Source of the DNA: UBA2705 sp963977105 | GTDB lineage: Bacteria > Pseudomonadota > Alphaproteobacteria > Micavibrionales > Micavibrionaceae | Length of the DNA: 64,000 bases | Direction: 5' to 3' | Assembly: GCA_963977105.1 (NCBI GenBank) | Contig: CAXBNI010000001.1 | Location: 1,364,001 to 1,428,000 of the forward strand | In this document: piece by piece, positions 17,079 through 26,202 of the stretch | Layout of the letters: each line of letters begins with the position of its first letter | Position numbering within the stretch: position 1 is the stretch's first letter | Notes under the pieces: generated by a model | Database searches by the model: none | The model's input: only the letters and a program-made list of their open reading frames with translations | Told to the model about the DNA's origin: nothing | Made by a program: the position numbers and the translations under genes

Positions 17079-19427
17079 ATGAATCAAGCGAATCCGAGAC
17101 AGAAAAAAATATCTATGCACTCTTTATGGGAGCGCCTTACGGGTAAGGCGGCGATAAAGGATGAACGCGCGCGCCTTGAAGCCTTCCTCAATGCTTTTCC
17201 TGGTGCCTATTGCGGCTTTGGTGCAGATGGACAGACCATCGCTTACCACCCTGATTGTGAGGCCCTATTAGGCATCTCAGGCAATATCAACACCATCCAC
17301 GATATTCAAAACACTTTAGACGGCTCTGATTCTGCGGCGTTAGAAAGCTATTATAATCGGCTTGAAGAACATGGGCGCTCTTTCATCTTAAAAGCAAAAA
17401 CACGCAAGGATCAAAAAATCTTACGCATTAGCGGGCGTAAAGGTTCTGACCTCGAAGGCCGGCTGCATTATTTCATCCTCTGGATCGAAGATATCACCGC
17501 CCAAGAATCTGATTTCAAACAGCTGCAGGAACAATCCGACACGGCGCGCCAAAGCGTTAAGCGCCTGACACTGGGCCTTGAAAGCCATGATTTTCCCGTC
17601 TGGTTTCATAATATTCGCGGCAAGCTGATATGGGTGAATGGCGCGTATGAACAAATGACAGGCAAAACGCAGGACGAGATTCTCAACGACCAAATCGAAC
17701 TGCCTGTTAAAAATCGCGCGCAAGGGCCCATTCTTGCGGCAATGGCGCAAAAGGCGCTGCTTGAAGGGCAGCCCCAAGAAAACAAACAATACAGCATTAT
17801 CAAAGGCAAGCGCCGCAAACTACTGATCCGTAGCGCCCCGCTGCTTAGCGTTGATCATAGTATCGGCATAGCGACAGACATAACGGATCAAGAAGAATCT
17901 GAGCAGAAATACAAACAAGTCCTCAGCGCCTATAATGAATTGTTCCACCACCTGACCACGGCGATTTGTATATATGACCAAGAAACGAAACTGGAATATT
18001 ACAATACTGCCTATGCGCAGCTTTGGGGCCTAGAAGAACAGTGGCTGAACACCAAGCCACGCATGAGCGAAATTTTGGAAAGATTGCGTGAGCAGCGCCG
18101 CCTGCCAGAACAATCAGATTTCCGCGCCTATAAACAAGAATGGATGGATATGTTCACAGGGCTGATTGAGCCTTTGGATGACATGCTATACCTACCTGAT
18201 AGCTCCGCTTTGCGTATGTTGGTTATTCCGCGCCCACATGGCGGCTTGATGGTGACATTTGAAGATGTCACATCGCGCCTAGAGCTTGAATCATCGTATA
18301 ATACGTTAATTGCGGTACAGAAAGAAACACTTGATAACCTTGCTGAGGCCGTTGTTGTGTTTGGCGGCGATGGACGCTTGAAACTTTGTAACACAGCGTT
18401 TGCGCAAAAGTGGAATATCAACCCTGAGAATATTGAAGGTGAACCGCATATCTCAAAAATCGTTGATATGATGCAAGATTTCTTTGATGAAGAGGCATGG
18501 GGCGAGATGCGCGATTTCATTATGGCGCTTGCCTTAAACCGCGAACAATTATCACGCGAGATTTATCGTAATAATAACACAGCGCTGTATTGCGCCGCGA
18601 CACAGCTGCCTGATGGCGGCGCACTTGTGACCTTTACCGACGTTACTGACCGCGCTTTGGCGGAAAAGGCATTGAAAGAGAAAAACGCTGCGCTGCAGAC
18701 CGCCGAACAGCTAAAGGTCGACTTCCTAGCCAATGTGTCTTATCAGCTCCGGACGCCGCTCAATGCGATGATTGGCTTTAATGATATGCTGAAAAACGAA
18801 TATTTCGGCACATTAAATGACAAACAAAAAGAATATACTGGTGATATGGAAGTATCTGGTCAGCGCCTTAAAACGCTGATTGATGATATTCTTGATCTCT
18901 CGACGATTGAAGCGGGCTACCTTGAACTTAGCTTACATGAAGAACCTGTAAAGGATCTGCTGGCGAATCTTCATGGCCTGACGATCGATTGGGCGATGAA
19001 AGAAAATATTCGCCTCGAGCTTAAATGTCCAAGCAACATTGGCAAAGCGATGATTGATTCTGGCCGGATCAAACAGGTTTTATTGAACTTGATGCGTAAC
19101 GCGCTTGAACACACGTCCAAAGGCGGCGAGATTATTCTTGGCGCAAAACGCGAAAAAGATAACGTCTTGCTTTATGTGTCGGACACAGGCGGCGGCATTG
19201 GACAGGCCGAAGTTGAGCGTATTTTCAAACCATTTGAACGCGGTAATGCCAGCGATGACTTGATGGTCAGTAATAACGATACACGCGGCGCAGGCCTAGG
19301 CCTAACATTGGTGAAAAACATCACCGAGCTGCATGGCGGCGAAGTACGCATAGACACTGAACTTGGCTACGGCACGACCATCACTATTGCGCTGCCGCGC
19401 AATGCACCGTCCACCAAAGACACATAA
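17079..19427 (+). CDS. divL: DivL-like PAS histidine-kinase homolog with Tyr in the H-box
   Basis: 782 residues, close in size to Caulobacter DivL. It has several PAS-like segments (about 35-120, 165-265, 285-400 and 415-525), then a dimerisation/H-box at about 545-610 and an ATPase domain to the end. The H-box reads NVSYQLRTPL: the phospho-accepting His is Tyr, at about residue 555. The ATPase boxes are intact (NLMRNALEHT, DTGGGIG, GAGLGL). In Caulobacter, DivL has Tyr at the same place and acts as a sensor scaffold that controls CckA and so CtrA. By analogy this protein should sense DivK and polar state. No transmembrane segment is seen. The gene symbol is by domain logic, not by synteny. 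Confidence 0.82.
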   Translation: MNQANPRQKKISMHSLWERLTGKAAIKDERARLEAFLNAFPGAYCGFGADGQTIAYHPDCEALLGISGNINTIHDIQNTLDGSDSAALESYYNRLEEHGRSFILKAKTRKDQKILRISGRKGSDLEGRLHYFILWIEDITAQESDFKQLQEQSDTARQSVKRLTLGLESHDFPVWFHNIRGKLIWVNGAYEQMTGKTQDEILNDQIELPVKNRAQGPILAAMAQKALLEGQPQENKQYSIIKGKRRKLLIRSAPLLSVDHSIGIATDITDQEESEQKYKQVLSAYNELFHHLTTAICIYDQETKLEYYNTAYAQLWGLEEQWLNTKPRMSEILERLREQRRLPEQSDFRAYKQEWMDMFTGLIEPLDDMLYLPDSSALRMLVIPRPHGGLMVTFEDVTSRLELESSYNTLIAVQKETLDNLAEAVVVFGGDGRLKLCNTAFAQKWNINPENIEGEPHISKIVDMMQDFFDEEAWGEMRDFIMALALNREQLSREIYRNNNTALYCAATQLPDGGALVTFTDVTDRALAEKALKEKNAALQTAEQLKVDFLANVSYQLRTPLNAMIGFNDMLKNEYFGTLNDKQKEYTGDMEVSGQRLKTLIDDILDLSTIEAGYLELSLHEEPVKDLLANLHGLTIDWAMKENIRLELKCPSNIGKAMIDSGRIKQVLLNLMRNALEHTSKGGEIILGAKREKDNVLLYVSDTGGGIGQAEVERIFKPFERGNASDDLMVSNNDTRGAGLGLTLVKNITELHGGEVRIDTELGYGTTITIALPRNAPSTKDT

Positions 19428-19439
19428 GCGCGAATACTT

Positions 19440-20075
19440 TTATCGTTTTAAAACATAACCCGCGTCAGATGTCACAAGGATCTCTGGCGCAGACGGATCT
19501 TGCTCTAATTTTTGGCGCAGCCTGTATATATGGGTTTCGAGGGTGTGGGTTTCCACGTCTTGATGATAATCCCAAACATGATCAAGCAGCTCTTGGCGCG
19601 CAATGCCTTCGCCCGCAGCCAAATAAAGGGCGCGTAAGATTTGCCCTTCCCTATCGGTTAACTCCACTTCACGCGCGTCACCTTTCGCTTTCAGCATGCT
19701 TTCGGGGAAAAAGATATCCCAGTCCTTTATATCAAGGACGCGCTGCACTTGACCATTAGATTTCCCCTGCAATAAAGACGACAGACGATCCATTAAAGAC
19801 CCGACCCGTAAAGGTGACCTAAATTTATAATCAAAGATGTCTTCTTGGCCGCTCTCTACCGCGCCCCAATAAAGAAAGAAGCTCAATTTGTGTGTCTCGG
19901 CATAGGCCGCAGCGGCGGCATAATCATATGGCGCGGCACATAATATAATATCACCGCCGCCGCCATCATGAATATCAAGATCAATCGACAGAGCGTCAGC
20001 GATAGCGGTAATAGCGTCACGTAATACAGCGGAAATCACTTCATCATTGCAATATATAGCGATTGATTTTTTCAT
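19440..20075 (-). CDS. receiver-like, winged-helix (OmpR/PhoB type) DNA-binding protein
   Basis: 211 residues. The C-terminal 80 residues are a clear OmpR/PhoB winged helix: ELTDREGQILRALYLA, RQELLDHVWDYH, VETHTLETHIYRLRQKL and VTSDAGYVLKR. The N-terminal 110 residues fold like a receiver, but the expected phospho-Asp strand is IILCAAPYD and the acidic pocket at the N-terminus is IAIYCND. It therefore looks degenerate and probably works without phosphorylation. The terminal Lys after the last strand is not obvious. It is convergent with the DivL-like gene, 12 bases apart. A cell-cycle role is only a suggestion from that neighbourhood. Confidence 0.8.
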   Translation of the reverse strand: MKKSIAIYCNDEVISAVLRDAITAIADALSIDLDIHDGGGGDIILCAAPYDYAAAAAYAETHKLSFFLYWGAVESGQEDIFDYKFRSPLRVGSLMDRLSSLLQGKSNGQVQRVLDIKDWDIFFPESMLKAKGDAREVELTDREGQILRALYLAAGEGIARQELLDHVWDYHQDVETHTLETHIYRLRQKLEQDPSAPEILVTSDAGYVLKR

Positions 20076-20217
20076 GTGTCTCTATGGGTTAATTTTACCT
20101 ATGCCCTGCGCTAAAGCGCGCATATCTGGCGTTTCCTACCTATAAGCTTTAACACCCCCATGCGCATTTATAAAGCTAATTCACTGTATTCACTGGTTTT
20201 ATTAAAAAACGGCACCG

Positions 20218-20242
20218 TTGGCACGAATCTTGAATATATAAT
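20218..20242 (+). promoter_or_regulatory. sigma-54-like promoter element (alternatively a TATAAT -10)
   Basis: TTGGCACG-AATC-TTGAA matches the -24 half of sigma-54 promoters exactly. It deviates in the -12 half, with GA where GC is expected. A TATAAT at 20237-20242 overlaps it, with no good -35 at the right distance. It lies 36 bases before the next gene. Confidence 0.4.
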
Positions 20243-20277
20243 AGCAGGGCAGCATAAAATATTGATGAAGGAAGATA

Positions 20278-20871
20278 ATGGATATCAATAACAGTTTTCA
20301 AAACACAGCAAATAACGCTTCAGGGCGTACGCAGAGCCGCAGCGATGAGCAGGCCTTATTTATGCGTCAAAAAAACGACCGCATGGCTGGTTCTGCCCCT
20401 GAGTGGCGCAGTTCACAATCCGCGCGTGAAGATAGCGTTTTCCGTTTAAGTGAAGCCGCGCAAGGCTCTAACGACGAGGCGCACTCGCCTTATGTGCAGT
20501 CTTTTAAAGGATACATGTTAAAGTCTGTACCAAAGGAACAAGCTTTTGGCGTTGGTGACATGATTGATATGGTGAACCCACTGCACCATCTACCGCTTAT
20601 CGGCCCATTATATCGCGGCATTACCGGCGATGAAATCAACCCTGCAGGGCGGGTCATTGGTGGCAGCGTCTTTGGCGGCATCTTAGGCGGCGCGACAAGT
20701 ATGGCAAATATTATATCCGAAGAAGAAACAGGCCGTGATTTACCGGGCTTAGTTTTAGATAAAGTTACACAAAACGAAGCCTATAGCGCCTACCACCAAG
20801 CACAAAAGTCATCGCAGGGCGAGGTGTTCGACAACAGTTACCATCACGACAAACCGCAATATAACGAATAG
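20278..20871 (+). CDS. conserved hypothetical protein with glycine-rich hydrophobic core
   Basis: 197 residues. The first 85 are polar and likely disordered (many Ser, Gln, Arg). The centre is GVGDMIDMVNPLHHLPLIGPLYRGITGDEINPAGRVIGGSVFGG, given here in pieces: IDMVNPLHHLPLIGPLYR, GITGDEINP and the Gly-rich GGSVFGGILGGATSMAN. I have the impression of a similar NPLxHxPxxxxxYRxxTGDEI domain in other alphaproteobacteria, without a known function. The Gly-rich helix could lie at a membrane. The start has GAAGGAAGAT upstream. It is flanked by the wHTH gene (divergent) and an Smr gene (convergent). Confidence 0.75.
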   Translation: MDINNSFQNTANNASGRTQSRSDEQALFMRQKNDRMAGSAPEWRSSQSAREDSVFRLSEAAQGSNDEAHSPYVQSFKGYMLKSVPKEQAFGVGDMIDMVNPLHHLPLIGPLYRGITGDEINPAGRVIGGSVFGGILGGATSMANIISEEETGRDLPGLVLDKVTQNEAYSAYHQAQKSSQGEVFDNSYHHDKPQYNE

Positions 20872-20889
20872 ACTTCTTATTTTTTGATA

Positions 20890-21483
20890 TTATTTTTGGC
20901 GCTTTAGCAAAATATAATACGCGCCGCTTCCACCATGAAAACGCTGCGCTTGTTGGACTTTCAAAATTTTACTCTTTAAATCCACTTGCTCTAGCCATTG
21001 CGGCAGAGATTTTTTTAAAATGCCGACCTCTTGATATGTGCCATCCGCGTCTTTTCGCCCCTTCCCTGTAATAATCATCACGCATCGTAGCCCCATAGCG
21101 GCATTACGCGCAATAAACTGCGTCACTTTTTCATAGGCTTGTTGCTGGTTATAGCCGTGCAGGTCAAGGCTTGCTTCAATTGGCATCTGACCTTTTCTGA
21201 ACTTATCGAAACTGCGCCGGTCAACATCAGCGTGGTTATATAAGTCATGGTGCAGGCTTGCCTGCGGTGCAGGTGCCTTTATACGTTGAGGGCGTGCGGG
21301 TTCGATGCGCGGCGCAACATTATTATAGATATCTTCTTTATCTAACTGAGCGTGTGGGTCATCATCCGTAGCGTCTATATTTTCGACACGCCCTTTAAGC
21401 GGCGTGACATCTTGCGTCATAAAGGACCACAGTTTTTTGTCTTCGGCTGACGTGTTTTTATTTTTGTTTTTATCTTTTTTCAT
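20890..21483 (-). CDS. Smr-domain protein
   Basis: 197 residues. A Lys/Asp/Asn-rich N-terminus of about 90 residues is followed by a Smr domain: ASLDLHGYNQQQAYEKV near 110, VMIITGKGRKDADG near 145 and RFHGGSGAYYILLK at the end. Smr domains (MutS2 C-terminus, stand-alone YdaL/SmrB types) bind nucleic acids and several are nucleases; SmrB cleaves mRNA at collided ribosomes. The LDLHG and GxGS motifs are intact, so nuclease activity is plausible. In alphaproteobacteria it is often beside mltA or tim44-like genes, which are not seen here. Confidence 0.88.
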   Translation of the reverse strand: MKKDKNKNKNTSAEDKKLWSFMTQDVTPLKGRVENIDATDDDPHAQLDKEDIYNNVAPRIEPARPQRIKAPAPQASLHHDLYNHADVDRRSFDKFRKGQMPIEASLDLHGYNQQQAYEKVTQFIARNAAMGLRCVMIITGKGRKDADGTYQEVGILKKSLPQWLEQVDLKSKILKVQQAQRFHGGSGAYYILLKRQK

Positions 21484-21528
21484 GCTAAAATTAATCTCGT
21501 TTTAATTCTTCGATTTTAAAATACTTCT

Positions 21529-22314
21529 ATGAAAAACCTTATCTCTTCATTTATTATACGCTACATATTCGTTTTTATTGTTAGCTTTAATTTTTTATTT
21601 TCCTCTGTTCATCATGCGCAAGCTCAAGATGAACAGCTTTATCGTATTCCCGCTTCCAGCGCAGAACATATCGCCTTTAGTTACTTTCACATTGCACAAA
21701 CCGCACCCAACATATCCGAACTTGCGGTTTATAATTTAAGTGCCAATGCTGACCCTAATGCAGGACAAAAAGAAATAATCCGCCTACAAAAGCTACTGGG
21801 CGAAACACGCCCAGAATCGCAATATATCATCATCCAAGACTTTGTTGATTTCACCGCCAAACAGGGGCCGACAGGGGAACGTCTTTTTGTATTCCCTGCA
21901 TTTAGCGCTGATTTTTTCCAAAAGACGACCTACCAACAGTTAAACTTCATGGTTATTCCGGCTGCTATTGAAACCTTTCATGAGATTGACCTCACGGCAG
22001 ACCAAGTCAGCCAGTTCATGCACTCTTTTGACCAAGAACCCTTTATTGGTTACACGTTGCATATTCGCGCAAAGCAAGCATCAAAAGACGAAATCTCACT
22101 CGAAGATGACGTAAAGTACAATATGCTTACGGGCGAGATTGCCTATATTGCTTTTCTAGACCGTACAGGCAATCCCTTTTGGTATTATAAAGCGCCGTGG
22201 TACGGACAGACTTTGAAAACAAGCCTTGATACGCTCTACTATAAAGATGGCGCGGCAACTTCGCTCGAGATGGAATCCGTGAATAGCGAGATTAAAACGC
22301 TTTATAAAAAATAA
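21529..22314 (+). CDS. exported hypothetical protein
   Basis: 261 residues. The N-terminus is a signal peptide (IIRYIFVFIVSFNFLFSSV, cleavage near AQAQDE). The mature part is mixed alpha/beta with no Cys and no recognised motif. A block DVKYNMLTGEIAYIAFLDRTGNPFWYYKAPW suggests a strand-turn-strand region with aromatic residues. I do not recognise the family. It is divergent from the Smr gene (about 45 bases apart) and convergent with hslU. The hairpin at 22295-22321 covers its stop codon. Confidence 0.7.
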   Translation: MKNLISSFIIRYIFVFIVSFNFLFSSVHHAQAQDEQLYRIPASSAEHIAFSYFHIAQTAPNISELAVYNLSANADPNAGQKEIIRLQKLLGETRPESQYIIIQDFVDFTAKQGPTGERLFVFPAFSADFFQKTTYQQLNFMVIPAAIETFHEIDLTADQVSQFMHSFDQEPFIGYTLHIRAKQASKDEISLEDDVKYNMLTGEIAYIAFLDRTGNPFWYYKAPWYGQTLKTSLDTLYYKDGAATSLEMESVNSEIKTLYKK

Positions 22315-22321
22315 AGCGTTT
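22295..22321. terminator. bidirectional hairpin between convergent genes
   Basis: An 11-base perfect stem (AAACGCTTTAT / ATAAAGCGTTT) with an A5 loop lies across the end of the plus-strand exported-protein gene. It is just past the stop of the minus-strand hslU, where TTTT follows the stem. Confidence 0.65.
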
Positions 22322-22325
22322 CGTG

Positions 22326-23666
22326 CTATAAAATAAACTTACTTAGGTCAGTATTCTCCGCAAGCTCTGAAACATTTTCTTTAACAAACTCAGCCGTAAT
22401 GTTTATCGTTTCGCCGCCGCGCTCTGACGCACTGAAGCTAATTTCTTCAAGAAGTTTTTCCATGACAGTTAGCAGTCGGCGCGCACCAATATTTTCGATC
22501 GTCTCATTAAGCTCAAACGACAGGCGGGCAATTTCATTGACTGCGCCTTCGTCAAATTCTAACGTCACATCTTCTGTCGCGATCAACGCTTTATACTGTT
22601 TAATAAGGCACGCATCTGTTTCAGTAAGAATACGCTTAAAATCTTCTTCGGTCAGGGCTTTTAACTCAACACGGATCGGTAAGCGCCCTTGTAATTCGGC
22701 AAGCAAATCTGATGGCTTTGCCGCGTGGAATGCGCCCGAGGCGATAAACAGAATATGATCGGTTTTTACTGTGCCGTGTTTTGTCGCAACTGATGTGCCT
22801 TCAATTAATGGCAGCAAGTCACGCTGTACACCTTCACGACTAACGTCACCGCCGCGCGATTCTTGGCGCGTGGCAATTTTATCAACTTCATCAATAAAGA
22901 CGATGCCGTTTTGCTGCACTAATTCCAATGCGGTTGCGGTGACCGTATCTTCCTCTAATAATTTGTCTGATTCCTCAGTAATTAAAATTTCATAGCTTTC
23001 ATCAACGCGCAGCTTTTTCTTCTTGGTTTGCTGACCGAAAGCTTTACCGAACATATCGCTCATATTCATCATACTCATTGATGCGCCTGGCATGCCGGGG
23101 ACTTCAAATGATGGCAGGGCGTTGCTTTGCACGTCGGCGACTTCGATTTCAATTTCACGGTCATTCAAATTGCCTTCGCGCAGGCGCTCGCGGAAGCTCT
23201 CACGCGTGGCGGCGCTCGCGGACGTGCCGACAAGCGCATCTAAAACGCGTTCTTCCGCATTGGCTTCGGCCTTTGCAGTGACGGTTTGGCGCATTTTGTC
23301 GCGCGTCATATGAATGGCAACCTCGACCAAATCACGTACGATTGACTCTACGTCTTTACCGACATAACCCACTTCTGTGAATTTAGTCGCTTCAACTTTA
23401 ATAAACGGCGCATAAGCAAGCTTTGCAAGGCGGCGAGCAATCTCAGTTTTACCAACGCCTGTCGGGCCAATCATCAATATGTTTTTGGGGTAGACTTCTT
23501 CTTGCATATCCGCGTCAAGGCGGTGGCGGCGCCATCGATTGCGGAGCGCGATAGATACGGCGCGTTTTGCATCGTCCTGTCCAATGATAAAACGGTTTAA
23601 TTCTTCGACTGTTTCGCGCGGCGCGAAAGAGGGAATATCAACTAAGTTTTCTTTTACAGCACTCAT
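22326..23666 (-). CDS. hslU: HslU ATPase subunit of the HslUV protease
   Basis: A hexameric AAA+ unfoldase that feeds substrates to HslV. 446 residues: N-terminal ETVEELNRFIIGQDDAKRAV, Walker A MIGPTGVGKTEIARRL near 60, the pore-loop region KVEATKFTEVGYVGKDVE, an I-domain at about 110-240, Walker B IVFIDEVDKIA and sensor-2 region NIGARRLLTVMEKLL. The C-terminus DLSKFIL is the tail that inserts into HslV. hslV lies 54 bases upstream on the same strand, giving the usual hslVU operon. Confidence 0.98.
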   Translation of the reverse strand: MSAVKENLVDIPSFAPRETVEELNRFIIGQDDAKRAVSIALRNRWRRHRLDADMQEEVYPKNILMIGPTGVGKTEIARRLAKLAYAPFIKVEATKFTEVGYVGKDVESIVRDLVEVAIHMTRDKMRQTVTAKAEANAEERVLDALVGTSASAATRESFRERLREGNLNDREIEIEVADVQSNALPSFEVPGMPGASMSMMNMSDMFGKAFGQQTKKKKLRVDESYEILITEESDKLLEEDTVTATALELVQQNGIVFIDEVDKIATRQESRGGDVSREGVQRDLLPLIEGTSVATKHGTVKTDHILFIASGAFHAAKPSDLLAELQGRLPIRVELKALTEEDFKRILTETDACLIKQYKALIATEDVTLEFDEGAVNEIARLSFELNETIENIGARRLLTVMEKLLEEISFSASERGGETINITAEFVKENVSELAENTDLSKFIL

Positions 23667-23720
23667 ATGCTTTATATCCTATGATTTCTTTTTTGTAATT
23701 TTAGCGTTTAAAATAGCCGC

Positions 23721-24281
23721 TTAAAGTTTTTCCATGACGATGTTTTTATTTGTATATACACAAATATCACCGGCAATTTCCATGGCGCGGCGGGCAATAT
23801 CTTCGGCGCTCATATCTTTGCGGTCCATTAGCGCGCGCGCGGCTGCTAAAGCGTAATTACCGCCAGAGCCAATTGCCATCACGCCGTCTTCTGGTTCAAC
23901 AACGTCGCCATTACCAGTGAGAATAAGTGACGTGTCTTTATCGCAGACAAGCATCATCGCCTCTAGTTTGCGCAGATATTTATCTGTACGCCAGTCTTTG
24001 GCAAGCTCAACGCAGGCACGGGTTAACTGTCCAGGATGCGCTTCTAATTTGGCTTCTAAACGTTCAAACAGAGTAAAAGCATCTGCCGTTGCGCCAGCAA
24101 AGCCTGTGATAATATCACTGTCGCGGCCAAGGCGGCGAACTTTGCGCGCATTTGATTTCAAAACAGTCTGGCCAAATGAAACCTGACCATCACCTGCGAC
24201 CACAACTTCATCGCCCTTACGGACGGCGACAATTGTTGTTGCATGCCAATTTGATGAATCAAAAGGTGAATGTTCTGCCAT
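23721..24281 (-). CDS. hslV: HslV peptidase subunit of the HslUV protease
   Basis: A proteasome-like threonine peptidase of 186 residues. The catalytic Thr is in WHATTIVAVRKGDEVVVAGDGQVSFG. The nine-or-so residues before TTIVAV must be removed for activity, and the extended MAEHSPFDSSNW leader is common in alphaproteobacteria. Further family blocks are NARKVRRL, ITGFAGATADAFTLFERLE, MLVCDKDTSLILTGNGDV and AIGSGGNYALAAARAL. The ATG has AAGGAC upstream. It is the first gene of hslVU; no promoter was called. Confidence 0.98.
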   Translation of the reverse strand: MAEHSPFDSSNWHATTIVAVRKGDEVVVAGDGQVSFGQTVLKSNARKVRRLGRDSDIITGFAGATADAFTLFERLEAKLEAHPGQLTRACVELAKDWRTDKYLRKLEAMMLVCDKDTSLILTGNGDVVEPEDGVMAIGSGGNYALAAARALMDRKDMSAEDIARRAMEIAGDICVYTNKNIVMEKL

Positions 24282-24338
24282 TAGATGTCCTTCAATGTCT
24301 TGCGGTGTACTTTAAACGTTATAGATATGTAGCGTAAA

Positions 24339-25919
24339 TTATACGAAAGACAAGCTTTTCGCAAGACGTACTTGCGACAGCGCGGATACCTGCTTAAACA
24401 CATCGTCGCTGAGCTGCCCATCTATGGATATCAGCGCTAATGCCTGCGCCTTATCAGTCTTACGGCCAAGGCGGAAATCTGCAATATTAATCCCTGCATC
24501 TGCCAATACGGTCCCAACGCCGCCGATTAAGCCGGGGACATCATCATTGCGGATAAACAGCATATGGTCACTGAGCGCGGCTTCAATCGGCACCCCTTCA
24601 ATATCAACAATCCGTGGATCTTTGCCTGCAAACAGGGTTCCTGTGATGCTGCGCACATTCGTTTCGGTGTGGATGGTCAGCTCTATCGCGGTTAGAAACT
24701 CTTCGCAATCATCGCTTGTGCCTTCACTGATGGAGATTTTCATCTCTTTTAACATGCTGCGGACGTTCACCATGTTAATTTCATCGCGGAATGTTTTTAG
24801 AATCGCAGCAAAAAGCGCATCACTAATCGGGCGGGTGTTGAGGGCGCTGACCATACCTTGGTATTCAACTTCAATTTTTGTAATCGCATGTTCTGATATT
24901 TGCCCTGCGAAGCTACCCATTTGCTCAGCGAGCCTCAAATAAGGGTTTAGTTTTGGCGCATCTTCGGCTGAGATCGGCGCCATGTTAAGTGCGTTATTAA
25001 CCGCGCCATCAACTAAGAAATCAGAGAGCTGTTCGGCAACCTGCACCGCGACATTGACCTGCGCTTCGCTGGTTGATGCCCCTAAATGCGGCGTACAAAT
25101 CACGTTATCCATGCCGAATAATACATTTTCTGTGGCTGGCTCAGTTTCAAAAACGTCCAAAGCAGCGCCTGCGACTTTGCCGCTTTCCAGCGCTAATTTC
25201 AGGTCTGCTTCGACAATAATGCCGCCGCGCGCGCAGTTAATAATCCGTACGCCGTCTTTCATTTTCGCCAGTGTTTCTTGGTTAATCATGTGCAGAGTGT
25301 GCTCATTTTTCGGCACATGAATAGTGATAAAATCCGCACGGCTATACAGCGCATCAAGTTCAACTTTTTCAATTCCCATTTCCTTAGCGCGCTCTGACGT
25401 TAAGAAGGGGTCAAAGGCAATGACACGCATTTTTAGGCCAATCCCACGCGCAGCGACAATCGCGCCAATATTGCCGCACCCAATAACGCCAACGGTCTTG
25501 CCTGTAAGCTCAACACCCATAAATTTTGATTTTTCCCATTTACCGCCATGAGTGCTTTCATTGGCCTGCGGGATTTGGCGCGCCAAAGAAAACATCATCG
25601 CCACGGCATGTTCTGCGGTGGTGATGGAATTGCCAAACGGCGTGTTCATGACGACAACGCCTTTTTCAGTGGCGGCTTTAACGTCAATATTATCAACGCC
25701 AATACCTGCACGACCTATGACTTTAAGCTTAGTCGCAGCGGCTAAAATCTCAGGCGTGACTTTAGTGGATGAACGCACAGCAAGACCGTCATATTCGCCA
25801 ATGATTTTCACAAGATCATCAGGCGTTAGACCTGTTTTTACATCAACATCCACACCTTTTTGCGCAAAAATCTCTGCCGCTAATGGGTTCATCTTATCGC
25901 TAATTAATACTTTCGCCAT
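24339..25919 (-). CDS. serA: D-3-phosphoglycerate dehydrogenase
   Basis: It oxidises 3-phosphoglycerate with NAD+, the first step of serine synthesis. 526 residues from the ATG at 25919 (AGG six bases upstream); the longer frame to 25979 lacks a ribosome site. Domains: split substrate domain, Rossmann domain with VGVIGCGNIGAIVAARG, catalytic INCARGGII (Arg) and CTPHLGAST (His), an intervening domain at about 320-450, and a C-terminal ACT domain (DVPGLIGGVGTVLADAGINIADF) for serine feedback. This is the long type. A perfect 14-base palindrome lies 57 bases upstream and may be an operator. Confidence 0.97.
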   Translation of the reverse strand: MAKVLISDKMNPLAAEIFAQKGVDVDVKTGLTPDDLVKIIGEYDGLAVRSSTKVTPEILAAATKLKVIGRAGIGVDNIDVKAATEKGVVVMNTPFGNSITTAEHAVAMMFSLARQIPQANESTHGGKWEKSKFMGVELTGKTVGVIGCGNIGAIVAARGIGLKMRVIAFDPFLTSERAKEMGIEKVELDALYSRADFITIHVPKNEHTLHMINQETLAKMKDGVRIINCARGGIIVEADLKLALESGKVAGAALDVFETEPATENVLFGMDNVICTPHLGASTSEAQVNVAVQVAEQLSDFLVDGAVNNALNMAPISAEDAPKLNPYLRLAEQMGSFAGQISEHAITKIEVEYQGMVSALNTRPISDALFAAILKTFRDEINMVNVRSMLKEMKISISEGTSDDCEEFLTAIELTIHTETNVRSITGTLFAGKDPRIVDIEGVPIEAALSDHMLFIRNDDVPGLIGGVGTVLADAGINIADFRLGRKTDKAQALALISIDGQLSDDVFKQVSALSQVRLAKSLSFV

Positions 25920-25975
25920 TTCACACCTTTTTATTTTTTCGGAGATTACACTTACTCTATAGCCCTCACTATTAT

Positions 25976-25989
25976 GCATGTTAACATGC
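25976..25989. promoter_or_regulatory. perfect 14-bp palindrome upstream of serA
   Basis: GCATGTTAACATGC is perfectly self-complementary with no spacer. It lies between divergent serA (57 bases away) and ihfB (214 bases away). Such dyads are typical binding sites of dimeric regulators. The regulator is unknown. Confidence 0.45.
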
Positions 25990-26202
25990 CAAGCAATGGC
26001 TTTTATCGTCTGTGCGTTGATTTGTTCAGAAAAGAATAACCGTAGCGTGCGCTAAGATAAAAAAGAAAAATGCATTTTACATCAAATGCTTGACGCAGCA
26101 CCCCATAATAAGGCATCCTATATATATAAGTTTTTTTTCTAACTCTACAAAACTACGCTGCGTAAGCGAGAAAAACTCATAATGTGAAAGCGAAAGATAC
26201 AC

